Origin: Waterburya agarophytonicola KI4
Lineage (GTDB): Bacteria; Cyanobacteriota; Cyanobacteriia; Cyanobacteriales; Xenococcaceae
Length of the DNA stretch: 64,000 nt
Direction of reading: 5' to 3'
NCBI RefSeq assembly: GCF_020640915.1
Contig: NZ_JADWDC010000001.1
Coordinates: 120,569-184,568, forward strand
The first letter of the stretch is position 1; each line of letters begins with the position of its first letter. The notes under the pieces were generated by a model, which made no database searches, had not been told where the DNA came from, and was given only the letters and a program-made list of their open reading frames with translations. The position numbers were made by a program, and so were the translations under genes. Shown here piece after piece: positions 35,417-44,191 of this stretch.

Positions 35417-35926
35417 TTGCCTGTCAAGTTTTCTGAGGTGACAAATAACTTGAAAGTCTTACAAACAATTTATATTGAAGTCCTGGGCGACTTGCGAGAG
35501 TTGGATAAATTATTACTTGAATTTAACCGAATTTATCGCGACTTTATTCCCTGCCGAGATTGGTTAGAGTGTCGGCTGGCTTTAGCAGAAGGATTCACCA
35601 ATGCAGTCAGACACGCTCATAAAAATATTCCTCCAGAAATAACTATTGAAATAGAAGTCTTGCTGAGGCGAAATTATCTGGAAATTAGAATTTGGGATTA
35701 TGGTTCTGCTTTCAACTTACAAGAATTTATCGTCAAAACTGCTCGCAAACATAATTCTTGGCTTAGTAGCGGACGTGGTATTCCTCTACTCAATAAAATT
35801 GCAGATCGTTTAGACTATCAACGTACCAAACAAAATCGAAATTGTTTATTAATTATCAAACGATTTTCTGATCATAGAAGTAAAAACACTACTACTGAAC
35901 AAAAAAATATCTGTATGGACATATAA
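35417..35926 (+). CDS. RsbW-like ATP-binding anti-sigma factor / serine kinase
   Basis: 169 aa, GHKL-type HATPase domain: N-box EGFTNAVRHAH near residue 58, G1 box IRIWDYGS, G2-like GRGIPLLNKIADRLDY. This matches HATPase_c_2 proteins that phosphorylate a STAS antagonist and sequester a sigma factor or other target. The only in-frame starts are TTG at 35417 and GTG at 35438; neither has a convincing ribosome site, so the N-terminus is uncertain by seven residues. Third component of the partner-switching set. Confidence 0.85.
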   Translation: MPVKFSEVTNNLKVLQTIYIEVLGDLRELDKLLLEFNRIYRDFIPCRDWLECRLALAEGFTNAVRHAHKNIPPEITIEIEVLLRRNYLEIRIWDYGSAFNLQEFIVKTARKHNSWLSSGRGIPLLNKIADRLDYQRTKQNRNCLLIIKRFSDHRSKNTTTEQKNICMDI

Positions 35927-35948
35927 GATTTTTTACTGTCTTCGATAC

Positions 35949-36470
35949 TTATTCTGGTGTAAAAGCATCTTCTATCACTACCGTTTCTTTATAAGATTTT
36001 TGCTGAGAGGAATCAGATTTGTACTCTGTTCTATCTTGATCGCAATATTTAAAAAATTGGCTGCTATCTGTAGTATAAGTCACATAATTATAAGAAATTT
36101 TGATGGCGTTCCCAATACGGATAATATCTCCCGTACTCAAACGATGGAGAGATTTTTTCTTATCATTAATAACAATCCCATTACGACTTCTTTTCGTCTT
36201 TCCTTTGCCATCAATGATCCAGTAAGAATAATCGGCTTTTTGTCCATCTTCTGTATATCTCATCCAAGCTACAGTCGCATGATGACGAGATGCCAAAGGA
36301 TCGTTAAGCACCAAATCGTTATGAGGATGGCGGCCGATAGAAAAGACATGAGAATTGACAGAAACTGCCCTTCTTGATTCTGGAGACTCCACAATTAGTA
36401 CGTGCCTTCCTTGCGCTAGATCGGCTTTATTTAACTTGACTAAAATTAGTTTTGATTTGGTATCAGCCAT
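35949..36470 (-). CDS. FHA-domain protein
   Basis: 173 aa, one forkhead-associated domain at about residues 40-130: FSIGRHPHNDLVLND, SRHHATV, SRNGIVIND and RLSTGDIIRIG carry the phosphothreonine-binding Arg, Ser, His and Asn positions. N-terminal strand and a polar C-terminal tail flank it. Convergent with the RsbW-like gene, 22 bp between stops, so it may belong functionally to the same signalling locus, reading Ser/Thr phosphorylation. Confidence 0.88.
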   Translation of the reverse strand: MADTKSKLILVKLNKADLAQGRHVLIVESPESRRAVSVNSHVFSIGRHPHNDLVLNDPLASRHHATVAWMRYTEDGQKADYSYWIIDGKGKTKRSRNGIVINDKKKSLHRLSTGDIIRIGNAIKISYNYVTYTTDSSQFFKYCDQDRTEYKSDSSQQKSYKETVVIEDAFTPE

Positions 36471-36779
36471 GTGATTGTAGACTTTTAGATATCTATTATG
36501 GATACTAGACTAAGGCAGTAAAAATATTATCTAATTTTATTATTTTGGAATGAATAAATATGATTATAAATTTTATAATGCTATTGTACTTGGCAATTGC
36601 ATTATATTGTATTAGTTATCTTATATCCATGTTTATATCTCATAATTTGCTTTTTGACCAAGTATATTTATCTCTAAAAAATAATTATCAATTCTGACTG
36701 ATACTAGTTACTAGCAAACTATATTTTTGTACTCAATGTCATCAGTAAAATCATGGAATTATGAATTTATTAGTTAGTC
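36471..36779. other. AT-rich intergenic region
   Basis: 309 bases. A possible 45-codon frame with one hydrophobic helix exists at 36560-36697 (+) but lacks a ribosome site and is not called. Confidence 0.4.
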
Positions 36780-38114
36780 TTACTGAGATAGCAATGGCTC
36801 ACAATGTACTCTAAAACCTGCTTCTTGCAAAGATGTTACAATTTTAGTTTCATCTTGTACCCAAAATTTTTGTCCGAAGCGAATAAACTGTCTTTGTTCT
36901 CCTTTTCCGATCGCAGCAATTACAGGAATTTTAAACTTATGTGGTTCGGTAGATTGTTGGGACAATATTATTTTTAAATAATTACTTTGAGCTGGATCTA
37001 ATGCCTGTTCGGGAGTAATTTCCAGCATAATCATTTTGACTTGCTCGATCGCCTCGGCATCATCAATAATTAGCTGATATTTATCATTTCTTTCTTGTGC
37101 TTTACCCCAGACAATTAGTTGCTTTCCTTCTTCTAATAATGGCTCTAGAGCTTCATAGGTGCTGGGAAAAATCGTTCCTTCTGCTTCTCCTGTAATATCT
37201 TCCATTTGCACGAATGCCATGGGATCGCCTTTTTTAGTAATAATTTTTCTCACCGAATTTAACATTACTACCGCACTTATTTTTTGCTTGGCTTTTTGTT
37301 CGGATAAAGCACTTAAGCTAATGGGAGATAAAATTTGGGCTGCTTGGTTAACTGCTTGAAGAGGATGTTCGCTAATATAAAAGCCAATATATTCTTTTTC
37401 CAGACGCAGTTTTTCTTGTAGGGGATAATCTTCTACCTTTGAGGTGCTTGGTGCTTGTTCAAAAATCGGTTCACTCCGATCCTTTATTCCCATGTCAAAC
37501 AGATTCATTTGACCGCTAGCCTTTTCCTTATTGCGCTGTTGCGCCCAAGAAATGAGAACATCAATATCATTAATTAATTGTTTGCGATTAGATTGTACGG
37601 GATCAAAAGCACCACAATAAATTAAAGTTTCTAAAGCTCTACGATTAACTGTGCGTAATTCTACTCGCTCGCAAAAATCTGCTAAAGACTTAAATTCGCC
37701 ATCGCTATTTCTGGCATTGAGAATATTTTCAATTGCACCTTGTCCTAAATTTTTGACGGCAGAAAAGCCAAACAAAATATGATTATCATCGAGGGGAACA
37801 AAATCTTCTTCGGAGCGATTTATATTGGGGGGAAGAATGCTAATTCCCATTTTTTGAGCATTTTCGCGATACTTGTCTACTTTTTCTTGATTGCCACTGC
37901 TAGCAGTCAATAAAGCCGACATATACTCGACAGGATAGTTTGCCTTAAGATAAGCAGTCTGATAGCTTACATAGGCATAAGCGGTGGAATGAGACTTGTT
38001 AAAACAATTTGATGCCACCATTCCATTCCCTAACAAAAAATTATGATGGTACTCGACACCAATATCGTATACATTTTGTTTTCCCAAAGATTGACGGCGG
38101 ACAATTTTTACCAC
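36780..38114 (-). CDS. dnaE-C: DNA polymerase III alpha subunit, C-terminal half with split-intein C fragment
   Basis: 444 aa. Residues 1-36 are the C-terminal fragment of the cyanobacterial DnaE split intein: MVKIVRRQSLGKQNVYDIGV, then HHNFLL and ending in MVASN with the cyclising Asn36. Cys37 starts the C-extein CFNKSHSTAYAYVSYQTAYL. The remaining residues are the DnaE C-terminal part with OB fold (about 275-360: ISAVVMLNSVRKIITKKGD). The full alpha subunit arises by protein trans-splicing with DnaE-N plus IntN, encoded elsewhere in the genome. Catalytic residues of IntC (His24 in HHNF, Asn36) are present, so it looks active. Confidence 0.96.
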   Translation of the reverse strand: MVKIVRRQSLGKQNVYDIGVEYHHNFLLGNGMVASNCFNKSHSTAYAYVSYQTAYLKANYPVEYMSALLTASSGNQEKVDKYRENAQKMGISILPPNINRSEEDFVPLDDNHILFGFSAVKNLGQGAIENILNARNSDGEFKSLADFCERVELRTVNRRALETLIYCGAFDPVQSNRKQLINDIDVLISWAQQRNKEKASGQMNLFDMGIKDRSEPIFEQAPSTSKVEDYPLQEKLRLEKEYIGFYISEHPLQAVNQAAQILSPISLSALSEQKAKQKISAVVMLNSVRKIITKKGDPMAFVQMEDITGEAEGTIFPSTYEALEPLLEEGKQLIVWGKAQERNDKYQLIIDDAEAIEQVKMIMLEITPEQALDPAQSNYLKIILSQQSTEPHKFKIPVIAAIGKGEQRQFIRFGQKFWVQDETKIVTSLQEAGFRVHCEPLLSQ

Positions 38115-38338
38115 GATCGCAAATTTATGAATGAAGAATAATAAGTTACAAGTTATAAATTACTGTCTAGCTAGAGGGACAAAAAAAACTTAAAATCGCT
38201 AAAATTAGAGTATATTGGAATATTTTTATTGAGTTTGGGGCAACACCAATCGACACTATATACGGTAAATATAAAGGATTAAAATCTAGTCAGGTTAAGC
38301 AACTAAAAAAACTTTACCATCAGAAGCTACCTGGAGAT

Positions 38339-39955
38339 GTGCTGGTTACTCCAGAATTTGCTCAAAGATTGGCTGCTATTAGTACTGATATTAATCAACC
38401 AGTTTGCACTTACTTGAACCGTAGAGGACAAGTAATTAGGGTTGGGGTGGGGAATGCTCGCCAGACCCAAATTCCTCCTTTAGAGTTGCCTCGCTATGGT
38501 GAAAAACGCCTTTCGGGGATTCGCTGTATTGCTACAAAATTAAAAGCCGAACCTCCCAAGGAATCTAGCCTGACAGCAATGGTTTGTCAAAGACTCGATG
38601 CTCTAGCCATTTTGACTCTTACAGGTACGGGTAAATTAAAGCGTGGTGGTGGGGCGACGGGTTATATACAGGATGTTTATCTAGCTCATTTATTGCCCCG
38701 ATCCGAAGCGATTGCAGGAGAACAAGAGTACTGGTCGGTATCCGAGTCTATGAGTTTGAAGGCTTTGAGCGAGCAAGACTTTTTAGATTTAGTTGAAAGC
38801 TTAGAAGCGGAATTTGAACGGGAATATGTTGCCCAACAGGTGGATGCAGACCACGATCGCGTTGTCATGGTAGGTTTGCAAGCAGACAAAATCTCCGACC
38901 AAGAATTTGAAGATCGTTTAAACGAACTTGAGGGGTTGATCGATACTGCGGGGGGAGAAGTTTTAGAGACTATTCATCAAAAGCGATCTCGTCCCCATCC
39001 TCGAACCCTAGTGGGGGAAGGAAAAGTACAAGATATTGCCTTGAAAGTGCAAAGTTTGGGAGCAAATTTAGTTGCATTCGATCGCTCTCTATCTCCCGCA
39101 CAAATTCGTAACCTAGAAAGCCAGTTTGGAGTGCGCGTTGTCGATCGCACTGAAATCATCCTCGATATCTTTGCCCAACGCGCCCAATCCCGTGCGGGGA
39201 AGCTACAGGTAGAACTTGCTCAACTAGAATATATGCTGCCCCGCCTGGTAGGTAGAGGACAGGCAATGTCTCGTTTGGGGGGTGGGATTGGAACTAGAGG
39301 CCCAGGAGAAACCAAGTTAGAAACCGAAAGACGGAGTATTCAAAAGAGGATTGCCAATTTACAACGACAGGTAAATGAATTACAAGCTCACCGCTCGCGG
39401 ATGCGCAAGCAACGACAAAAACAAGATGTTCCCAGTGTGGCGATCGTCGGCTATACCAATGCGGGTAAATCAACTTTAATCAATGCTTTGACTAACTCAG
39501 AAGTATATGTGGCGAATCAACTTTTTGCCACTCTCGACCCCACAACTCGTCGCTTGTCCATAGCAGATGCAGATACCGCAGCACCTCAAAATATACTCCT
39601 AACCGATACAGTGGGATTTATTCAACAGCTACCACCACCCCTAGTTAATGCTTTTCGCGCCACATTAGAAGAAGTTACCGAAGCGGATGCCTTACTTCAT
39701 GTGGTAGATCTATCCCATCCTACTTGGGAAAATCAAATTCGTTCTGTGATGGAAATTTTGGGACAAATGGCGATCGCTCCTGGTCCTATATTACTAGTAT
39801 TCAATAAACTAGATCGAGTAGATAGTGATACTTTAGCTAAAGCAAAAGATGAATTTCCTTTAGCTTTGTTCATTTCTGCCAGCGATCGCCTGGGCTTAGA
39901 AACATTGCGTCAAAAGCTATCTTTATTAGTTGATTATGCGGGGGTAGGAGAGTAA
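38339..39955 (+). CDS. hflX: GTPase HflX
   Basis: 538 aa ribosome-associated GTPase. GTPase motifs: G1 GYTNAGKSTLIN, G2 region ATLDPTTRR, G3 DTVGFIQQLP, G4 NKLD, preceded by the HflX domain (VGEGKVQDIALK, LGGGIGTRGPGETKLE). The first canonical in-frame start is GTG at 38339. However, codons from 38249 to 38338 translate as IDTIYGKYKGLKSSQ and on to LPGD, which matches the conserved HflX N-terminus, yet hold no ATG, GTG or TTG. Translation may begin at an ATT (38228), ATC (38249) or ATA (38258). Confidence 0.93.
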   Translation: MLVTPEFAQRLAAISTDINQPVCTYLNRRGQVIRVGVGNARQTQIPPLELPRYGEKRLSGIRCIATKLKAEPPKESSLTAMVCQRLDALAILTLTGTGKLKRGGGATGYIQDVYLAHLLPRSEAIAGEQEYWSVSESMSLKALSEQDFLDLVESLEAEFEREYVAQQVDADHDRVVMVGLQADKISDQEFEDRLNELEGLIDTAGGEVLETIHQKRSRPHPRTLVGEGKVQDIALKVQSLGANLVAFDRSLSPAQIRNLESQFGVRVVDRTEIILDIFAQRAQSRAGKLQVELAQLEYMLPRLVGRGQAMSRLGGGIGTRGPGETKLETERRSIQKRIANLQRQVNELQAHRSRMRKQRQKQDVPSVAIVGYTNAGKSTLINALTNSEVYVANQLFATLDPTTRRLSIADADTAAPQNILLTDTVGFIQQLPPPLVNAFRATLEEVTEADALLHVVDLSHPTWENQIRSVMEILGQMAIAPGPILLVFNKLDRVDSDTLAKAKDEFPLALFISASDRLGLETLRQKLSLLVDYAGVGE

Positions 39956-40081
39956 TTAATCTACAATAGAAACCCCACTAAATTGTAAGTAGGTAGATAT
40001 AAATACATTAAAATATTTTCAGCAACTAGTGAATTTGTAATTATATCTAACTACTTAGATTCTGGTGTTTCAAAATATACT

Positions 40082-40339
40082 TTATGCTGCTCTTTTTGCC
40101 ATGATTTCTGCTGATGGAGCGTAGCTATTTGCTTGGGCAGTAGGAATTAAATTCCATCCAGCTTTGCGTAAATGCTGATAAGTAGCCCATCCTTTAGAAC
40201 CACCTGGAATGCGATAGTCTGGTACAGAATATTTAGAAGTATTATAAGGTTTCCAAGGTTGGTAAGCATGTTCTCGTAAATGCAGTACGATAATTTGTCT
40301 ATTTTGGCTATCCAACAACCAACACATTTGTCTATCCAT
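40082..40339 (-). CDS. Conserved-looking hypothetical cyanobacterial protein
   Basis: About 85 aa from ATG 40339, with GAGG about 12 bases upstream; an upstream GTG at 40357 would add six residues. Sequence shows MDRQMCWLLDSQNRQIIVLH, aromatic-rich middle (YQPWKPYNTSKYS) and GSKGWATYQHLRKAGWNLI, the last resembling a short domain of unknown function seen with Trp/Gly pattern. No membrane segment. Not assigned to a family. Confidence 0.6.
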   Translation of the reverse strand: MDRQMCWLLDSQNRQIIVLHLREHAYQPWKPYNTSKYSVPDYRIPGGSKGWATYQHLRKAGWNLIPTAQANSYAPSAEIMAKRAA

Positions 40340-40357
40340 AAGTAATTTTATCCTCAC

Positions 40358-40747
40358 AAAATACTTGGCTTTTATATTAATTAGTATTTTGAAAATACCT
40401 ACCTATCAAGGGATATAATTAATAATTGCCAACTTTCTTTCTAGGTTTTAACATAGAAAAAAAGAAACTTAAAGTTAATTTTGCTACAAAATTAATTCTA
40501 ACTATTGCTAGTAATAAATGTTACATTTAATTTGAATAGACGTTAAGAGAGGAATTAACCTTTATTTATCAATCCTTTTCAAGAGGTTTCAAAATAGTTT
40601 AAATAATAATTAATACTGAAACTATTTCAGCAAAAAGAATAAAAAAAAATTTATGGAAGATGGAAGATGCTTGTCTCGCTCGAAAGTAGATCGACTATCT
40701 AAAAGATCGGGCTTTCAAGAGCGAGATGTAGAATTTAGGATTGATTT
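40358..40747. other. Intergenic region with structured inverted repeat
   Basis: 390 AT-rich bases. The only structure noticed is the hairpin at 40674-40726 just beyond the pdxJ stop. Confidence 0.5.
40674..40726. repeat. Inverted repeat downstream of pdxJ
   Basis: TCTCGCTCGAAAG pairs with CTTTCAAGAGCGAGA (two extra bases bulge); inside, TAGAT/ATCTA forms a second hairpin. On the minus strand it follows the pdxJ stop, but no T-run follows at once, so it is a stabilising structure or weak terminator. Confidence 0.6.
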
Positions 40748-41470
40748 TTAGCCTAAAATTTTGAGATAGGCTCGAACCGTATCATAAAAACCCATTTCCA
40801 AAGCTTCTGCTGTTAGAGCATGACCAATTGATACTTCCAAAATATGGGGAATGGTGCAAAATTTGGCTAAATTATCTAGATTAAGATCGTGTCCTGCATT
40901 AACTCCCAAACCTAACTCTTGAGCTTTTTTAGCTGCGTCGGCAAATTTTTGCCAAGTAGAGTCTAAATCTTGTTTCTCGCGGAATGCAGTAGCGTAGGGT
41001 TCGGTATATAGTTCAATTCTTTCTGCACCAGTGTTAGGGACAAGACTAACCTGCTCGACATCAGCATCCATGAACAAGCTGACTCGACTGCCAAGACTTT
41101 GTAACTCTTGAATAATTGGGATCAAACGCTCTTTATCTTTAGTTAAATCCCAACCGCTATCGGAAGTAAAAGTATCGGGTGTATCGGGGACTAAAGTACA
41201 TTGAGTTGGTTTAACTCTACGAACAATTTCCATAAAAGACACTTCCAAAGGATTTCCTTCAATATTAAATTCCACATCTTTAACTACTTCTACTAGGTCA
41301 TAAACATCTCCTGGTCTAATATGCCTTTGGTCGGGACGAGGATGGACTGTAATCCCTTTTGCCCCAGCATCAATACAGATTTGTGCCATTTTGGTAATGC
41401 TGGGTATACCAATATTGCGAGTGTTCCTAATAAGAGCTACTTTGTTCAAATTAACGCTGAGATTAGTCAT
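40748..41470 (-). CDS. pdxJ: Pyridoxine 5'-phosphate synthase
   Basis: 240 aa TIM-barrel enzyme joining 1-deoxyxylulose 5-phosphate and 3-amino-2-oxopropyl phosphate to form PNP, de novo vitamin B6. Motifs: LSVNLNKVALIRNTR, GAKGITVHPRPDQRHIR, FNIEGNP, LVPDTPDTFTSDSGWD, GLGVNAGHDLN. Full length, divergent from ilvN with 92 bp between. Confidence 0.96.
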   Translation of the reverse strand: MTNLSVNLNKVALIRNTRNIGIPSITKMAQICIDAGAKGITVHPRPDQRHIRPGDVYDLVEVVKDVEFNIEGNPLEVSFMEIVRRVKPTQCTLVPDTPDTFTSDSGWDLTKDKERLIPIIQELQSLGSRVSLFMDADVEQVSLVPNTGAERIELYTEPYATAFREKQDLDSTWQKFADAAKKAQELGLGVNAGHDLNLDNLAKFCTIPHILEVSIGHALTAEALEMGFYDTVRAYLKILG

Positions 41471-41562
41471 GATTTGGACGGATAGAATTAATTACTTATC
41501 GATCTGGCAGATTCATTTTATGATGAGAGACTAACCTTATAACAATTCACTATCTTTCGGCT

Positions 41563-42090
41563 ATGATGAAACACACTATTTCTGTCTTGGTAGAAGACGA
41601 AGCAGGAGTTTTAACGCGCATTGCAGGATTATTTGCCCGTCGCGGTTTTAATATCGAGAGTTTGGCAGTAGGATCTGCCGAACAACTTGGGGTGTCTCGC
41701 ATTACTATGGTTGTGCCTGGAGACGAACAAGTAATCGAACAGCTAATTAAGCAACTTTATAAATTGATTAGCGTATTGAAAGTACAAGATATTACCCAAC
41801 AGCCTAGTGTAGAAAGGGAATTGATGCTGATTAAGGTTAACGCGAATGCTTCCAATCGCGCTGAAGTGATTGAAATTACTCAAATTTTTCGCGCTCGAAT
41901 TGTCGATCTTTCAGAAGAAGCCGTCACGATTGAAGTTGTTGGCGATCCTGGCAAGATTGTCGCAATTATTCAAATGTTGAACAAGTTTGGTATTAGAGAA
42001 ATTGCTCGTACGGGTAAAATTGCTCTGGTGAGAGAGTCTAAAGTTAATACTGAATATCTCAAGTCTTTGGAAGCCAAGGTTACGCTTTAA
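41563..42090 (+). CDS. ilvN: Acetolactate synthase small (regulatory) subunit
   Basis: 175 aa. ACT domain at the N-terminus: [20 protein letters not shown] and [14 protein letters not shown], then the IlvN C-terminal domain with [14 protein letters not shown] and [14 protein letters not shown]. It confers valine feedback on the catalytic subunit of branched-chain amino acid synthesis. ATG codons at 41563 and 41566 are both possible. Ends 21 bp before a convergent hydrolase gene. Confidence 0.95.
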   Translation: MMKHTISVLVEDEAGVLTRIAGLFARRGFNIESLAVGSAEQLGVSRITMVVPGDEQVIEQLIKQLYKLISVLKVQDITQQPSVERELMLIKVNANASNRAEVIEITQIFRARIVDLSEEAVTIEVVGDPGKIVAIIQMLNKFGIREIARTGKIALVRESKVNTEYLKSLEAKVTL

Positions 42091-42111
42091 GGCAAAAACA
42101 CCCCAAAGCAA

Positions 42112-42912
42112 TTAACTAACTGCAATCCTATTGGGTTGGATAAAATTTTCTTGTACTAAAATATCGTAGAGGTCGATCTCAGTTTCTAGCAAGCATGCAT
42201 GACCGCTTTGAGGTAGCACTGTCTTGCAAGCGGTGGGTAAAAGAGAGATCAATTTATCTGCTTCTTCTACTGAAGGCAAAAGGCTATCTTCTGCACCAGC
42301 AATAATTAGAGTAGGAATATTTAAACTACGTAGCTGTTCGTCTGCAACTTTGAAATCTCTGAGTAGGGACAAACGCCAACTGACTACCTGGGGAGGTAGA
42401 GATTTCATGCTCTCTACTAGTTTAACGCGATCGCAATCGTTGATTCTGTTTAACTTGGCTAAAAAGGGTAACAAACCCGCAGCAGAATAGCGGTGTAACC
42501 AAGTTGGTAGCCAGGGAGTAATCCCTACCCCCAATCCCAAAATGGGAAATTGATTAAAAGAAGAAGCCGGATTAACCAAAATTAGTCTATCGAACAAAGA
42601 TGGCGCAGCTAATGCAGTTTTTAAAGCCAAACAGCCACCAAAAGACTCGCCACATAAATGCACTTCTTTATTTGTCTTGCGAGTTAATTCTATCTGGATT
42701 AATTCGATTGTATCTTTGGCTAAAGTTTGCCAAGTGCTGTAGCTATCTGTGCGAATTGATAGACAGCGCAAATCAAAGCAAGATGCTAACTTGTCTGCTT
42801 GAGTTTGTAGTAGCTCTCCAGTACCATCCATCCCAGGAAGATACACAAACAAAGGAGCATCTCGATTGATTTTGTTGGGTTCAATAAATTCTACGCTCTT
42901 ATCAAAATTCAT
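42112..42912 (-). CDS. Alpha/beta hydrolase (phytyl-ester-synthase-like N-terminal half)
   Basis: 266 aa. Oxyanion region FVYLPGMDGTGELL, nucleophile elbow HLCGESFGGCLAL (Ser near 110), acid AGAEDSLLP and His in LPQSGHACLLE. The PGMDGTG/GESFGG pattern is that of the hydrolase half of plastid phytyl ester synthases and cyanobacterial relatives. The next gene upstream on the same strand is a PlsC-type acyltransferase (gap 104 bp), the other half of such fused enzymes, so the two may cooperate in ester lipid synthesis. Confidence 0.82.
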   Translation of the reverse strand: MNFDKSVEFIEPNKINRDAPLFVYLPGMDGTGELLQTQADKLASCFDLRCLSIRTDSYSTWQTLAKDTIELIQIELTRKTNKEVHLCGESFGGCLALKTALAAPSLFDRLILVNPASSFNQFPILGLGVGITPWLPTWLHRYSAAGLLPFLAKLNRINDCDRVKLVESMKSLPPQVVSWRLSLLRDFKVADEQLRSLNIPTLIIAGAEDSLLPSVEEADKLISLLPTACKTVLPQSGHACLLETEIDLYDILVQENFIQPNRIAVS

Positions 42913-43016
42913 AATATATGAAAGAAATATATTAAAACTTAAATTTACTTAATAATCATTCTGTAGCATTTAATCTTTGATCGGGATTTATACACCCTTT
43001 TCTTTAGATTCAGCCT

Positions 43017-43745
43017 TCATCCTTTATACGTCCCTTCCTTTAATAACTCTGTGATTCGATCCTGGCAATAGTTAGTTAACTCTGTGGCGAGTATTTTCGC
43101 TTGTCTGCCCTTATATTCTTGTTTTTTGGATTTGCTAATCAAGTAGGGACGACCGATCGCCACATTGACACGATGGTAGACTAGCATTGGATGTAGGCCT
43201 TGACGTTCAAAAAAAGGTTCATCGCGGTCGAACTGCTTGAGCCAACGAATGGGAATACTAGGATAGTTAGTCTCAGACAAAGACATGATCGCGATTGGTA
43301 AAACTGCCAAACGATCGATGGGTACTTTCCAGGCTAAATGAGCAAAACCGCGATGAAACTCGCCAATGCGATCGGGTGCAGTAGGTTCAATCATTGGTCT
43401 AGTCCCTTCAGGAAATAAGCCAACCCATTGTCTAGAAGTCAAAAGCTGACTGGCTTGTTGAAAAAACTGGCGTTGTCGTCGATCGGCGGATGCTAGAGGA
43501 AAACAACCCAAAGAATCAACCATTTCTCGTACTAAGGGAGTTTGTCCCATGTAATGATGACATGCAATGCGTAAAGTATTGGGAATAGTTTTAATTAAAA
43601 TTGGTGCGTCCAGAAAACTACGATGATTGCTAACAACAATAGTAGGAATATCTTGAGGAATGCGATCGATATAAGAATGAGTTAACTGAAGGTTAACCGC
43701 TGATGTGAGAGATTGAGCAATTAAACGGGGGGTAAAAGATAGCAT
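43017..43745 (-). CDS. PlsC-family acyltransferase (LPLAT)
   Basis: 242 aa. The acyltransferase motifs are clear: block I SNHRSFLDAP (HxxxxD), block II region GCFPLASADRRQR, block III LFPEGTRPM. A hydrophobic N-terminus may bind the membrane. Known family members acylate lysophosphatidate; others acylate phytol or diacylglycerol. Upstream of the alpha/beta hydrolase gene on the same strand. Its exact acceptor is not visible in sequence. Confidence 0.85.
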   Translation of the reverse strand: MLSFTPRLIAQSLTSAVNLQLTHSYIDRIPQDIPTIVVSNHRSFLDAPILIKTIPNTLRIACHHYMGQTPLVREMVDSLGCFPLASADRRQRQFFQQASQLLTSRQWVGLFPEGTRPMIEPTAPDRIGEFHRGFAHLAWKVPIDRLAVLPIAIMSLSETNYPSIPIRWLKQFDRDEPFFERQGLHPMLVYHRVNVAIGRPYLISKSKKQEYKGRQAKILATELTNYCQDRITELLKEGTYKG

Positions 43746-44191
43746 TAAATTAGATTATCAGCTTATTTAGATAATTGAGACCTAAATCTTTATTGGATAG
43801 GTAAATTAAGTAGATTATTAACGAATATCAAGATCGAATAATTAACAAAACCTTTATATTTTTTCAGCTTGAGAGAGCTATATTTAAGCTTAAATCAATA
43901 ATTTCACCCCAATATATCTAATCGAAACTAACTTTGTTAACGAAATCGAAAATTTATTAAGTATTTTCCTTAACGTTAACTTAAATCCCTGTAATAATTG
44001 ATACTTGTTTATGAGTTGAATAAATAACTCTCAAATAAAAACATCATTCTCTAATTCATTAAAACAAATGTCTTAGAGAAATATAACCAAAAGTAATGAC
44101 ATCTATAATTGTCAGTTTATCTATTGCTATCGAATCTAGGAGGCTATACAATCTATACCCTTTTAAGTCGAGCAAGTTCCCGTTAACTTAA
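43746..44191. other. Intergenic region upstream of metG
   Basis: 446 AT-rich bases between divergent genes. AGGAGGC at 44140 is a perfect ribosome-site sequence but lies about 50 bases before the metG ATG with no start near. No T-box or other leader recognised. Confidence 0.5.

Noticed and set aside
36560..36697. 45-codon plus-strand frame with a hydrophobic helix
   Set aside because: AT-rich region, no ribosome site, no family; random AT sequence easily codes for hydrophobic residues.
44000..44191. T-box or other riboswitch upstream of metG
   Set aside because: No specifier loop, T-box consensus or terminator hairpin was found.
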